64,000 nucleotides of DNA from Seonamhaeicola sp. ML3 (GTDB lineage: Bacteria > Bacteroidota > Bacteroidia > Flavobacteriales > Flavobacteriaceae): positions 930,001 through 994,000 of the forward strand of contig NZ_CP096884.1 in NCBI RefSeq assembly GCF_023273855.1, written 5' to 3'. The notes under the pieces are model-generated. The model was not told the origin of the DNA. It saw only the letters and a program-made list of their open reading frames with translations, and made no database searches. A program made the translations under genes and the position numbers. Shown in pieces: positions 27,339 to 36,813 of this stretch. The stretch's first letter is position 1. Every line of letters begins with the position of its first letter.

Positions 27339-29636
27339 TTACTTACCAAGTACATTTTCCTTGTCTTGTTTTTCCTTCTCTTGAGCATCGATTACAGCAA
27401 TAGCCGTAATATTTACAATTTCGTCAACACTTGCGCCCAATTGAAGAATATGTACCGGTTTACGCATACCCATCATAATGGGGCCAATAGAGTCTGCTTC
27501 ATGTAGTTCTTTCAAGAATTTATATGAGATATTTGCCGAATCTAAATTAGGGAATACTAACGAATTAACTTTTTTTCCTACCAACTTTGAAAACGGGAAT
27601 TTCTCTCTGAGCATATTATCATTTAATGCAAAATCTGTTTGCAATTCACCATCTACTATCAAATTTGGGAAATGACGATGCAAATAGGTAACCGCTTCAC
27701 GAACCTTAGAGGCTTTCTCATTTGGTGACGACCCAAAATTAGAATAGCTCACCATGGCCATAACAGGCTCCAAACCAAACAGTTTAACTACCGAAGCAGT
27801 TAATTGCGCTATTTTAGCAAGATCTTTAGCAGATGGGTCTATGTTAATAGAGGTATCACTTAAAAACAAAGGACCTCGTTTAGTCATCATAAGATTGGTA
27901 GTTGCCACCCGTGTTACTCCAGGCGCCATGCCTATAAGCTCTAACATAGGTTTCACCACAGTTGGATAGTTTCGTGAATATCCAGATACTAGGGCATCGG
28001 CTTCACCTTGGTCTACCATCATGGCTGCAAAATAATTACGCTCTCGCATTAATCTTTGCGCCGAGTAATAAGTTACTCCCCTGCGTTTACGTTGTTCCCA
28101 GTATACTTTAGCGAACCTATCTTTTCTTGGGTTTTCTGCTTCGGTCTTGGGATCAATTATAGGAATATCTGCATCAAATTCAATTGACGCCATGAGTTCT
28201 TTTATTGTCTCCGTTCTTCCCAATAATATAGGTTTAGCAATACCTTCTTCATAAACTATTTGTGCTGCTTTTAACACATCTAGCTGATCAGCCTCGGCAA
28301 AAACAACACGTTTAGGATTGGTTCGTGCCCTATTCATTAAGAGTCTAATCAATTTATTGTCAGACCCTAATCGTTGTAACAAGGTGTCTTTATACTTCTC
28401 CCAATCTTTTATTTTCTTTTTAGCTACTCCAGATTTTATAGCTGCCTTGGCTACCGCAGGTGGAACTTCGGCAATTAAACGGGGATCGAACGGCTTGGGG
28501 ATGATGTAATCTCTACCAAAGGTTAACTTAGTTTCTCCATAGGCAATGTTTACTTGTTCTGGCACGGGTTCTTTTGCTAATTTCGCTAAGGCTTTAACTG
28601 CGGCCATTTTCATGTCTTCGTTAATTGCAGTTGCTCTTACATCTAGAGCGCCTCTAAATATAAAAGGAAAGCCAAGAACATTATTTACCTGATTAGGATG
28701 GTCGCTACGGCCGGTAGCCATAATGATATCGTTTCTGGTTTTAATAGCTAGATCGTATTTAATTTCTGGATCTGGATTGGCCATTGCAAAAACTATAGGG
28801 TTATCTGCCATAGCCAATAACATATCTGGTGTTACGATATTTGCCATAGATAAGCCTATAAAAACGTCGGCATTTTTCATGGCTTCATCTAGGGTATTTA
28901 TTTTTCTGTGAGTTGCAAACTCGGCTTTTTCGGCAGTAAGGTTTTCACGATCATCTCTTATCACTCCTTTGCTATCCAACATGACCATATTTTCTTTTTT
29001 GGCCCCAAAAGCCTGGTATAATCTTGAACAAGAAATAGCCGCAGCCCCTGCTCCACTTATTACAATTTTGGCTTCAGATATATTTCTATTGGTAAGTTCT
29101 ATAGCATTAATAAGTGCCGCCGCAGAAATGATGGCCGTACCATGTTGATCATCGTGCATTACTGGTATGTCCAACTCCTCCTTGAGACGTCTTTCAATTT
29201 CGAATGCTTCAGGTGCCTTGATATCCTCAAGGTTTATACCTCCAAAAGTTGGCGCTATATTCTTTACGGTTTCTATAAATTCATCAACATTTTCTGTGTC
29301 TACCTCAATATCGAACACATCAATATCTGCAAATATTTTAAAAAGCAACCCTTTACCTTCCATTACCGGCTTAGATGCTTCCGGACCAATATTACCTAGT
29401 CCTAAGACAGCTGTTCCATTAGAAATTACAGCAACTAGATTTCCCTTAGAAGTATACCTATAAACCTGATCTTTATCCTTTTCAATTTCAAGACAGGGTT
29501 CTGCAACACCAGGAGAATATGCTAAAGACAAATCTCTTTGAGTAGCATACTTTTTTGTTGGAACAACTTTTATTTTACCAGGAGTTGGTTTCGCGTGGTA
29601 TATCAGTGCCTCTCTTCGCTTACTTTCTTCGCTCAT
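27339..29636 (-). CDS. maeB: NADP-dependent malic enzyme with C-terminal phosphotransacetylase domain
   Basis: A 765-residue MaeB-type enzyme converting malate to pyruvate and CO2 with reduction of NADP. The malic N-terminal domain begins with SPGVAEPCLEIEKD and has YTSKGNLVAVISNGTAVLGLGNIG; the catalytic and metal region is VMHDDQHGTA; the nucleotide-binding fold is GAGAAAISCSRLY. From about residue 435 to the end lies a phosphotransacetylase-like domain (RVVFAEADQLDVLKAAQ), which in MaeB acts in allosteric control by acetyl-CoA instead of catalysis. Upstream on the minus strand, TATCTTTG at 29704-29711 could be the -7 element. Confidence 0.96.
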   Translation of the reverse strand: MSEESKRREALIYHAKPTPGKIKVVPTKKYATQRDLSLAYSPGVAEPCLEIEKDKDQVYRYTSKGNLVAVISNGTAVLGLGNIGPEASKPVMEGKGLLFKIFADIDVFDIEVDTENVDEFIETVKNIAPTFGGINLEDIKAPEAFEIERRLKEELDIPVMHDDQHGTAIISAAALINAIELTNRNISEAKIVISGAGAAAISCSRLYQAFGAKKENMVMLDSKGVIRDDRENLTAEKAEFATHRKINTLDEAMKNADVFIGLSMANIVTPDMLLAMADNPIVFAMANPDPEIKYDLAIKTRNDIIMATGRSDHPNQVNNVLGFPFIFRGALDVRATAINEDMKMAAVKALAKLAKEPVPEQVNIAYGETKLTFGRDYIIPKPFDPRLIAEVPPAVAKAAIKSGVAKKKIKDWEKYKDTLLQRLGSDNKLIRLLMNRARTNPKRVVFAEADQLDVLKAAQIVYEEGIAKPILLGRTETIKELMASIEFDADIPIIDPKTEAENPRKDRFAKVYWEQRKRRGVTYYSAQRLMRERNYFAAMMVDQGEADALVSGYSRNYPTVVKPMLELIGMAPGVTRVATTNLMMTKRGPLFLSDTSINIDPSAKDLAKIAQLTASVVKLFGLEPVMAMVSYSNFGSSPNEKASKVREAVTYLHRHFPNLIVDGELQTDFALNDNMLREKFPFSKLVGKKVNSLVFPNLDSANISYKFLKELHEADSIGPIMMGMRKPVHILQLGASVDEIVNITAIAVIDAQEKEKQDKENVLGK

Positions 29637-29703
29637 AATGGATATTTTTAAAGGTTTTTACTTTTCCTGGGAAATGTAAAATCTATAGAATAATTTAAAG
29701 TTT

Positions 29704-29711
29704 CAAAGATA
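29704..29711 (-). promoter_or_regulatory. putative -7 element for the maeB-ruvA-sprA operon
   Basis: TATCTTTG on the minus strand matches the Bacteroidota consensus TAnnTTTG; no matching TTTG was found at the usual -33 distance. It lies 68 bp before the maeB start, in a 96-bp gap. Confidence 0.35.
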
Positions 29712-29732
29712 AGAATCCTCAAAACTATAGCA

Positions 29733-30698
29733 TCAATCTTTCAGAAATTTGATGTTTCTTTTTAGTCCAGTAAATTTAGTTCGCTTAACCGCCGATTTTT
29801 TAAATACCTTACGGAACGTGTCTTCGGTTATTTCCTCCCAGTCTTTCTTAGACATAGACAGCAACTCTGGTTGGGGGTTGAATAAAGGCTCACTATGGGA
29901 TTTTGAAAATCGATTCCACGGGCAAACGTCTTGACAGACGTCGCAGCCAAACATCCAATCATCAAATTGCCCTTTGAATTCTGTTGGAATATTATCTTTA
30001 AGTTCGATGGTGAAATACGAGATACATTTACTACCATCTACCACATAAGGTTCGACGATAGCTTGTGTGGGACAAGCATCAATACATGCCGTACAGCTAC
30101 CACAATGATCAGTTGTAGGGCTATCATAATCTAACTCTAAATCAACAATTAACTCGGCTATAAAATAAAAAGACCCTACCTGCTGGGTTAACAAATTACT
30201 GTGCTTACCAATCCAACCAAGACCAGATTTTGCCGCCCAAGCCTTGTCTAATACTGGTGCAGAATCTACAAAAGCACGTCCACTAACTTCTCCTATTTCA
30301 TCTTGAATAAAATGTAGTAGTGACTTTAATTTGTCTTTAATTACGAAGTGGTAATCTGTTCCAAAGGCATATTTAGAAATCTTGAACGTGTTATCTGTTT
30401 GGGTTTCTTCTGGAAAGTAATTTAGCAACAAGGATATAACACTTTTAGAACCTTCAACCAGTTTAGTGGGATCTAAACGTTTATCAAAATGATTTTCCAT
30501 ATAGCGCATTTCGCCATGCATATTAGCATGTAACCATTTTTCTAAACGTGGTGCTTCTTGCTCTAAAAATTCAGCTTTACTAATACCACAAGACAAAAAA
30601 CCGAGGCGTTTGGCTTCGGTTTTGATAATTGAAGCCCTCTCTCTAGCTCTCTCCCGAGGGGAGAGAGAACTCATACTCAAGTCTTTTTTTCTATTCAT
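29733..30698 (-). CDS. queG: epoxyqueuosine reductase QueG
   Basis: A 321-residue cobalamin-dependent iron-sulfur enzyme that reduces epoxyqueuosine to queuosine in tRNA. The N-terminal half is the cobalamin-binding DUF1730 domain ([20 protein letters not shown]), followed by two [4Fe-4S] sites: [12 protein letters not shown] with [10 protein letters not shown], and [12 protein letters not shown]. The conserved core begins at about residue 24 ([15 protein letters not shown]). Residues 1-23 (MNRKKDLS then [15 protein letters not shown]) are encoded in part by a palindromic repeat (30647-30667), so the 5' end looks rebuilt. The start may be ATG 30698 or ATG 30674; both are plausible. Confidence 0.93.
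   Translation of the reverse strand: MNRKKDLSMSSLSPRERARERASIIKTEAKRLGFLSCGISKAEFLEQEAPRLEKWLHANMHGEMRYMENHFDKRLDPTKLVEGSKSVISLLLNYFPEETQTDNTFKISKYAFGTDYHFVIKDKLKSLLHFIQDEIGEVSGRAFVDSAPVLDKAWAAKSGLGWIGKHSNLLTQQVGSFYFIAELIVDLELDYDSPTTDHCGSCTACIDACPTQAIVEPYVVDGSKCISYFTIELKDNIPTEFKGQFDDWMFGCDVCQDVCPWNRFSKSHSEPLFNPQPELLSMSKKDWEEITEDTFRKVFKKSAVKRTKFTGLKRNIKFLKD
30636..30668. repeat. palindromic CTCTCTCCC repeat inside the queG 5' end
   Basis: CTCTCTCCC (30647-30655) and GGGAGAGAG (30659-30667) form a perfect 9-bp stem with a 3-base loop, with a flanking CTCTCTAG word on the left. The element codes for residues about 11-22 of QueG. Similar words occur between genes in many flavobacteria. Confidence 0.7.
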
Positions 30699-30705
30699 AA
30701 AATTT

Positions 30706-30722
30706 CCTCCCCTTTGGGGAGG
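30706..30722. repeat. palindromic CCTCCCC/GGGGAGG repeat between queG and ruvB
   Basis: CCTCCCC (30706-30712) and GGGGAGG (30716-30722) pair over 7 bp around TTT. It lies 13 bp downstream of the ruvB stop on the minus strand and could also act as a weak terminator or processing site. A second partial copy, TAGGAGGGG, follows at 30724-30732. Confidence 0.6.
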
Positions 30723-30734
30723 TTAGGAGGGGCT

Positions 30735-31757
30735 TTAGAACAACCCTCCTTGAATATTACCTTTAATACGTCCCAAATGTTTATACGCTAATTCAGTAAC
30801 TTCACGACCTCTGGGGGTTCTCATAATAAACCCTTGCTGGATTAAGAAAGGTTCGTAAACCTCTTCGATAGTTTCTGGACTTTCGCTCACCGCTGTAGCA
30901 ATTGTAGTAATACCAACGGGCCCGCCTTTAAACTTATCTATAATTGTAGACAAAATTTTATTGTCCATTTCGTCTAAACCATGGGCATCAACATTTAGAG
31001 CCTCTAGAGCGAACTTGGCAATTTTTATATCGATACTACCGTTCCCTTTAATTTGAGCAAAATCACGTACCCTACGTAATAACGCATTGGCAATACGAGG
31101 TGTTCCTCTACTTCTACCTGCAATTTCTATAGCCGCTTCCATAGAAATAGGAACATTTAAAATGGAAGCACTTCTTTGTATAATCGTAGTAAGTAAGTCT
31201 GTTTTATAATACTCTAGCCTGCTTTGAATACCAAACCTGGCTCGCATTGGGGAAGTTAACAGTCCCGAACGGGTTGTTGCTCCAACTAGTGTAAATGGAT
31301 TTAAGTTGATTTGCACCGTTCTGGCATTAGGGCCAGTTTCAATCATGATGTCAATCTTATAGTCCTCCATAGCCGAGTATAAATACTCTTCTACTATAGG
31401 GCTTAAGCGATGGATTTCATCTATGAACAATACATCGCGTTCCTCTAAATTAGTTAATAATCCAGCTAAATCGCCTGGTTTATCTAAAACAGGTCCGGAA
31501 GTTACCTTAATACCAACACTTAACTCATTGGCCAAAATATGAGCTAGTGTGGTTTTTCCTAAACCTGGAGGGCCATGAAACAACGTATGGTCTAAGGCTT
31601 CGCTACGTAAGTTAGCCGCTTGAACAAAAACTTGAAGATTATCCAAGACCTGATCTTGTCCGGTAAAATCATTAAATGCCAATGGCCTTAACTGCTTTTC
31701 AACATCTAATTCTTCTGATGAATAATTTTCGTTGGATGGATTTAGGTTTTCGTTCAT
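30735..31757 (-). CDS. ruvB: Holliday junction branch migration ATPase RuvB
   Basis: A 340-residue AAA+ motor that drives branch migration with RuvA. Motifs are Walker [12 protein letters not shown], Walker [10 protein letters not shown], sensor wording [18 protein letters not shown], arginine finger region, and the C-terminal winged-helix DNA-binding domain ([14 protein letters not shown] and [15 protein letters not shown]). It lies upstream of queG and is separated from ruvA by queG and maeB. The region between ruvB and the oxidase genes holds two palindromic repeats and a terminator. Confidence 0.97.
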   Translation of the reverse strand: MNENLNPSNENYSSEELDVEKQLRPLAFNDFTGQDQVLDNLQVFVQAANLRSEALDHTLFHGPPGLGKTTLAHILANELSVGIKVTSGPVLDKPGDLAGLLTNLEERDVLFIDEIHRLSPIVEEYLYSAMEDYKIDIMIETGPNARTVQINLNPFTLVGATTRSGLLTSPMRARFGIQSRLEYYKTDLLTTIIQRSASILNVPISMEAAIEIAGRSRGTPRIANALLRRVRDFAQIKGNGSIDIKIAKFALEALNVDAHGLDEMDNKILSTIIDKFKGGPVGITTIATAVSESPETIEEVYEPFLIQQGFIMRTPRGREVTELAYKHLGRIKGNIQGGLF

Positions 31758-31763
31758 GCTAAC

Positions 31764-31781
31764 TTCCCACGAAAGTGGGAA
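31764..31781. repeat. palindromic TTCCCAC/GTGGGAA repeat
   Basis: TTCCCAC (31764-31770) and GTGGGAA (31775-31781) form a 7-bp stem with GAAA loop, 6 bp upstream of the ruvB start codon. The same palindrome is a common intergenic element in Flavobacteriaceae. Confidence 0.6.
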
Positions 31782-31841
31782 TCTCTTTTAGGTTTTCTAT
31801 AAAGAAATTGAAATAAATTCAATGCAAAACAAATATAATGA

Positions 31842-31883
31842 AAAAGACCTTTAGAAGTATTTGATACTATCTAAAGGTCTTTT
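31842..31883 (-). terminator. rho-independent terminator of the act-cta operon
   Basis: A long inverted repeat (AAAGACCTTTAGA ... TCTAAAGGTCTTT) forms a stem of at least 11 bp, followed by TTTTTC on the minus strand. It is about 40 bp after the ctaD stop and closes the eight-gene respiratory operon. Confidence 0.8.
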
Positions 31884-31898
31884 ATTATTTCTTGTAAG

Positions 31899-31918
31899 AT
31901 TCCTGCATTCGCAGGAAT
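31899..31918. repeat. palindromic ATTCCTGC/GCAGGAAT repeat
   Basis: ATTCCTGC (31899-31906) and GCAGGAAT (31911-31918) form an 8-bp stem around ATTC. It lies 3 bp past the ctaD stop, before the true terminator. Confidence 0.6.
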
Positions 31919-31921
31919 AAC

Positions 31922-33712
31922 TTAATGTTGTAGTTCTTCTTCGCCGTCTTTTAAAGGAACATCCTGAGGTACAAAGTCAACATCGTGTCCAGGTTTACTG
32001 TAATCGTAAGGCCAACGGTGTACATGAGGTATTTCTCCTGGCCAGTTACCGTGAATATGCTCTACAGGAGCAGTCCATTCTAAAGTCGTAGATTTCCAAG
32101 GGTTTTGTGTAGACTTCTTACCGTAAAAAATACTGATAAAGAAGTTATATAAATAAACCAACTGTACAACACCTCCAATTAAGGCGAAAATGGTTATGAT
32201 AACGTTCACATTAGATACATCATCAAACAAAGGGAAGTTACTGTTGGTATAATATCTACGTGGTAAACCTGCCATTCCTATAAAATGCATTGGAAAAAAT
32301 ACACCGTAAGCACAAACTGCTGTTATCCAGAAATGGATATACCCTAAGTTTTTGTTAAGCATTTTTCCATACATTCTAGGATACCAATGGTAAATACCAG
32401 CAAACATACCATACAATGCAGAGATTCCCATTACTAAGTGGAAGTGAGCCACTACAAAGTAAGTATCGTGAACATTAATATCTAAAGCACTGTCCCCTAA
32501 AATAATTCCAGTTAAACCACCAGTGATGAATGTAGATACGAAACCTATAGAGAATAGCATCGCCGGATTCATTTGGAGATTACCTTTCCATATGGTCGTT
32601 ATCCAGTTGAAGGCTTTTACAGCCGATGGAATAGCAATTAATAAAGTTGTAAATGTAAATACAGACCCTAAGAACGGATTCATTCCTGATACGAACATAT
32701 GGTGACCCCATACAATCGTTGATAAGAATGCAATTGCTAATATAGAGGCAATCATTGCACGGTAACCAAAAATAGGTTTGCGTGAATTTGTTGCCATAAT
32801 CTCCGATACAAGACCCATTGCTGGTAATATTACAATATATACCTCTGGGTGACCTAAGAACCAGAATAAGTGCTCGAATAATACTGGAGAACCACCTTGA
32901 TAATGCAATACTTCTCCTTGAATGAATATATCTGATAAGAAGAAGGATGTACCGAAACTTCTATCCATTATTAACAATAATGCAGCAGATAATAACACTG
33001 GGAACGATATAATACCTATTACAGCTGTAATGAAGAACGCCCAAATTGTTAATGGCAATCTTGTCATAGACATTCCCTTAGTTCTAAGGTTTAAAACCGT
33101 AACTACATAGTTTAATGATCCCAATAAAGAAGAAGCAATGAATATAGCCATAGATACTAACCACAATGTCATACCTGCACCAGAACCACCTTGAGCCATT
33201 GGTAATGCCGATAATGGCGGATAAATAGTCCATCCAGCTGCTGCTGGTCCAGCTTCAACAAACAATGAGATTATCATTACAACACTAGACAAAAAGAACA
33301 ACCAATAAGATACCATGTTCAAAAAGCCTGAAGCCATATCTCTCGCTCCAATTTGAAGAGGAATTAAAAGGTTACTAAACGTACCACTTAATCCTGCCGT
33401 AAGTACAAAGAATACCATAATGGTACCGTGAATAGTTACTAATGCTAGATAGATATCTGCATCCATTACACCATCTGGAGCCCACTTACCAAGTAAAGCT
33501 TCAAATACCACATTAGGTTGCTCTGGCCATGCAATTTGCATACGGAACAATAATGACATCATAACACCAATAACTCCCATAATAGTACCTGTAACTAGAT
33601 ACTGCTTGGCAATCATTTTATGGTCTTGACTAAATATATATTTAGTTACAAACGTTTCTTTGTGATGATGTCCGTGGTCGTCGTGTGCGTGTGTATCTGC
33701 GTGTGCTGACAT
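31922..33712 (-). CDS. ctaD: cytochrome c oxidase subunit I (aa3-type)
   Basis: A 596-residue heme-copper oxidase catalytic subunit with about 12 transmembrane helices. Ligands visible are His95 (TIHGTIMV, heme a), His288 and Tyr292 in GHPEVY (CuB and cross-linked Tyr), His337-338 (VWGHHMF, CuB), and His423/His425 (VAHFHLVMG, heme a3 and heme a). This is a full A-type site. The N-terminus has an unusual His/Asp-rich tail (residues 2-18). It is downstream of ctaC by 28 bp and is the last gene of the act-cta operon; subunits III and IV are encoded separately at 7298-9416. Confidence 0.97.
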   Translation of the reverse strand: MSAHADTHAHDDHGHHHKETFVTKYIFSQDHKMIAKQYLVTGTIMGVIGVMMSLLFRMQIAWPEQPNVVFEALLGKWAPDGVMDADIYLALVTIHGTIMVFFVLTAGLSGTFSNLLIPLQIGARDMASGFLNMVSYWLFFLSSVVMIISLFVEAGPAAAGWTIYPPLSALPMAQGGSGAGMTLWLVSMAIFIASSLLGSLNYVVTVLNLRTKGMSMTRLPLTIWAFFITAVIGIISFPVLLSAALLLIMDRSFGTSFFLSDIFIQGEVLHYQGGSPVLFEHLFWFLGHPEVYIVILPAMGLVSEIMATNSRKPIFGYRAMIASILAIAFLSTIVWGHHMFVSGMNPFLGSVFTFTTLLIAIPSAVKAFNWITTIWKGNLQMNPAMLFSIGFVSTFITGGLTGIILGDSALDINVHDTYFVVAHFHLVMGISALYGMFAGIYHWYPRMYGKMLNKNLGYIHFWITAVCAYGVFFPMHFIGMAGLPRRYYTNSNFPLFDDVSNVNVIITIFALIGGVVQLVYLYNFFISIFYGKKSTQNPWKSTTLEWTAPVEHIHGNWPGEIPHVHRWPYDYSKPGHDVDFVPQDVPLKDGEEELQH

Positions 33713-33740
33713 AATCTTATATCGTTTTTTCTTTTTTTAA

Positions 33741-34820
33741 TTAGTTAATTAGAGAGTTTTTGAATTCTTTTTGCTCTTTAATCCAAGCATCATATTCTTC
33801 CTGTGTTTCAACCACAATCTTCATTTGCATGTTGTAGTGTGATTTTCCACAAATTTTATTACAAATCAATAAGTAATCAAATTCGTAGCGTTCAAGAGCT
33901 TCCTCGCCCTTAGCTACTAAATCTTTACTCTTTTCAACTCTAATTTTATTAATGTTGGCTACTTTATCTTTCATTTGCTGAGTATCTCTCATCTCAGCGG
34001 TAGTCTTAGTAGGCGTAAAACCAAACTGCGTAATCATACCAGGAACACAGTTCATTTGCGCTCTAAAGTGTGGCATGTAGGCAGAGTGTAATACATCTTG
34101 AGAACGCATTTTGAATAACACAGGCTTACCTACTGGTAAATGTAATTCTGTTGTAATAATGTCATCTTGAGCATTAGGATCAGATTCATCAAGACCTAAG
34201 ATATTTGCTCTATCGATATCAATTAATCGAACATTAGCTTTACCCAATGTATTATCTGCCCCTGCATATCTCGCTTTCCAGTTAAACTGTTGTGCGTATA
34301 ATTCAACAACTAAAGGATCATCACTTTCATCAACACCCATAATGTTAATCCAAGTATTTAATCCGTAGATTATCAATCCAGCTAATACAATTACAGGAAT
34401 GATTGTCCAGATGGCTTCTAATTTATTATTATCAGCAAAAAACAAGGCTTTCTTTCCTTTTTCACCTTTGTATTTAAATGCGAAATAGTGTAGTAAAAAT
34501 TGTGTTACAGTTTGTACAAAAAAGATAATTACCATAGAGATAACCATTAAATTATCAATGGTTGGCCCATGCTCTGAAGCAGAGTTAGACATTAACGGTA
34601 AATCTCCCCATTTCACACAACTAACAATGGTTATTATATAGATGAATGCTAAAAAGCCCATCATTAAATATCCGTTTAAGGCATTGTCTTTGTCTGTAGC
34701 TACACCTGGTGTGTCGTCGCTACTCCCGTTCTTAGCCTGCGCCAAATCGAATATTTTAACCATTTGCCAAATGGCAATTAAAATAAATACTAAAACTATA
34801 ATTGTTAATAAAGCAGTCAT
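33741..34820 (-). CDS. ctaC: cytochrome c oxidase subunit II (CuA subunit)
   Basis: A 359-residue subunit that receives electrons at the CuA centre. After an N-terminal helix, two further helices (about residues 45-65 and 90-115) precede a third at about 135-155, giving one more helix than the classical subunit. The CuA motif is CNKICGKSHYNM (Cys320, Cys324, His328, Met331), with the first His in VLHSAYMPHF. No CxxCH is present, so unlike caa3 subunits there is no fused cytochrome c; this fits direct electron delivery from alternative complex III. It is 30 bp after actF. Confidence 0.95.
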   Translation of the reverse strand: MTALLTIIVLVFILIAIWQMVKIFDLAQAKNGSSDDTPGVATDKDNALNGYLMMGFLAFIYIITIVSCVKWGDLPLMSNSASEHGPTIDNLMVISMVIIFFVQTVTQFLLHYFAFKYKGEKGKKALFFADNNKLEAIWTIIPVIVLAGLIIYGLNTWINIMGVDESDDPLVVELYAQQFNWKARYAGADNTLGKANVRLIDIDRANILGLDESDPNAQDDIITTELHLPVGKPVLFKMRSQDVLHSAYMPHFRAQMNCVPGMITQFGFTPTKTTAEMRDTQQMKDKVANINKIRVEKSKDLVAKGEEALERYEFDYLLICNKICGKSHYNMQMKIVVETQEEYDAWIKEQKEFKNSLIN

Positions 34821-34850
34821 TGGTATTGTTCGTCTTTATTTAATCTTTAA

Positions 34851-36233
34851 TTAATAATGAAAATCTTCGCTCTCCTTTTTGAAAGGATATCGCTTTACAA
34901 GTAATGGTGCTTTTGTTAATGACGTAAACACCACGAATATAAATAGCCCTGCGAATAATAATATTGAACCTATCTCAGGAATTCCTATAAACCATCTATC
35001 TCCTACAGTTGCAGGCATAATCATATTGAAAACATCAATATAGTGACCTAAAAGAACAACCAAACCAGTCATAACTACAAACCAAGGTATACGTTTGTAA
35101 TCAGCGCTCATAAGCATTAAGATAGGGAATACGAAGTTTAATACTACCATACCTAAGAATGGTAATTTATAATCGTTAAACCTAGAAACGAAATATGTTA
35201 CCTCTTCTGGTATATTTGAATACCAAATAAGCATGAATTGCGAGAACCATAAGTATGTCCAGAAAATACTAATAGCGAACATAAATTTAGCTACATCATG
35301 TAAATGGTTTTCATTTACAAACTCTAAATACCCTCTAGATTTAAGATATAAGGTAATTAAAGCGATAGCTGTAATACCACTTACAAACATACTAGCAAAT
35401 ACATACCATCCGAATAATGTAGAGAACCAGTGAGGATCTACACTCATGATCCAATCCCAAGACATCATAGATTCTGTGTATATAAAGAATACTAAGAATC
35501 CAGCTGCTATACGGAATGATTTCTTGTAGTTACTATTATCATCTGCTGTATCTTGAGCAATTGAAAATTTACGTGCAAAATGACGATACGCTACCCATCC
35601 TCCTATAAACACAATAGCTCTGATAGTAAATCCAGTAATATTTAACCATCCTGATTTACCAGCTACTAGTTTATCGTAATGCACACTAGCTTCATCGGTT
35701 AATTCTGGGTTCATCCATACAAACAGGCTATCGTGGCCTAAGAAATGAGAAGCTAAGGCAATAATAACAACGATTACCGCACCAGGCAATAGATAAGATG
35801 TGATGCCTTCCATGACTCTAAACAGTACAGGAGACCATCCCGCTTGTGAAGCAATTTGAACCGCATAGAACGCTAAAGTTCCTAAAGCAATCATCATGAA
35901 GAAGAATGCCGCAACATATAATGCTGCCCAAGGTCTGTTATGGATTTGGTGCATAACATGCTCAACATGTTTCTTGTGCCCATCACCATGATGTGCTTCT
36001 TCACCATGTCCTTTTCCATGATTGTCGTGAGATGCATCTGCGTGCGCATTATGAGCAGGAGCTGCATGAGCTGCTTCTTCACCATGTCCTCCATGATGAG
36101 CTTCTTCAGCTAATAAATGCTCAACGTCTTCAAAAGATTTATGAGATGACATAAAACCAATTCCTACTCCTACGGCTCCTAAAACCATTAGAATGAAAGA
36201 AAATGTCTTTAATTTATTTGAAAATGTGTACAT
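34851..36233 (-). CDS. actF: alternative complex III subunit ActF (membrane subunit with His-rich loop)
   Basis: A 460-residue integral membrane subunit of the quinol:cytochrome c oxidoreductase, homologous to ActC and NrfD-like proteins. About ten transmembrane helices are visible. Between the first helix (about residues 11-28) and the second (about 103-125) lies a His/Glu/Ala-rich loop (about 46-98) with more than twenty histidines, unlike its neighbours. The gene is the sixth of the act genes, 20 bp after actE and 30 bp before ctaC. Confidence 0.92.
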   Translation of the reverse strand: MYTFSNKLKTFSFILMVLGAVGVGIGFMSSHKSFEDVEHLLAEEAHHGGHGEEAAHAAPAHNAHADASHDNHGKGHGEEAHHGDGHKKHVEHVMHQIHNRPWAALYVAAFFFMMIALGTLAFYAVQIASQAGWSPVLFRVMEGITSYLLPGAVIVVIIALASHFLGHDSLFVWMNPELTDEASVHYDKLVAGKSGWLNITGFTIRAIVFIGGWVAYRHFARKFSIAQDTADDNSNYKKSFRIAAGFLVFFIYTESMMSWDWIMSVDPHWFSTLFGWYVFASMFVSGITAIALITLYLKSRGYLEFVNENHLHDVAKFMFAISIFWTYLWFSQFMLIWYSNIPEEVTYFVSRFNDYKLPFLGMVVLNFVFPILMLMSADYKRIPWFVVMTGLVVLLGHYIDVFNMIMPATVGDRWFIGIPEIGSILLFAGLFIFVVFTSLTKAPLLVKRYPFKKESEDFHY

Positions 36234-36253
36234 ATCTGTATAATCTTATCTTC

Positions 36254-36805
36254 TTACTTTTCTAAATCTGCTTTTAACTTTAACACGTATGCTACAACTT
36301 GCCAACGCTCTTCTTCATTCAATTGGTTAGCATAAGAACCCATAGAGTTCTTTCCGTAGTAAATGGTGTGATAAATACTTCCTTCGTTGATTGCTCTACC
36401 GGCATCATCATAGCTAGGAATACCAAGAATTTTTTCGCGCTTTACTAAATTTCCTTGACCGTTACCTTTATTACCATGACAAATACCACAGTATATATCG
36501 TAAAGTGCTTTTCCTGTAGCTAAGTCTACTTGGGTAGAATATAACGGACTTGTTAAAGTAGCTTTTGCCAATTCATAGCCTTCAGTTGAATTTTCAATAT
36601 CGAAAGGAATATGGCCTCTGGCTACGGTACCATCAACTGGTAACTGAGCTTCTACTCCGTTAGGGAAAGCAGCTTCACCATAAGTTTCATAACCTTGAGA
36701 TTCATACATATTTGGCATGAATTGATAGTTAGGAGCTGTATCTTTTTTACATGATACTGCTACAAAAACGATTGCTATTGCAAATATTTTAATTAAGCTC
36801 TTCAT
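36254..36805 (-). CDS. actE: alternative complex III subunit ActE (monoheme cytochrome c lipoprotein)
   Basis: A 183-residue exported lipoprotein (lipobox VAVSC, then KKD) with a single heme-binding motif CGICH, followed by GNKGNGQGN and a distal Met in NSMGSYANQL. It is the monoheme subunit of alternative complex III and relays electrons towards the oxidase. It is 8 bp after actD and 20 bp before actF. Confidence 0.93.
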   Translation of the reverse strand: MKSLIKIFAIAIVFVAVSCKKDTAPNYQFMPNMYESQGYETYGEAAFPNGVEAQLPVDGTVARGHIPFDIENSTEGYELAKATLTSPLYSTQVDLATGKALYDIYCGICHGNKGNGQGNLVKREKILGIPSYDDAGRAINEGSIYHTIYYGKNSMGSYANQLNEEERWQVVAYVLKLKADLEK

Positions 36806-36813
36806 AATACTTA

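Noticed and set aside
35894-36094. A 66-codon Met/His-rich frame on the minus strand inside actF.
   Set aside because: It is a second frame of the His-rich repeat in actF; the repeat biases all frames to be open.
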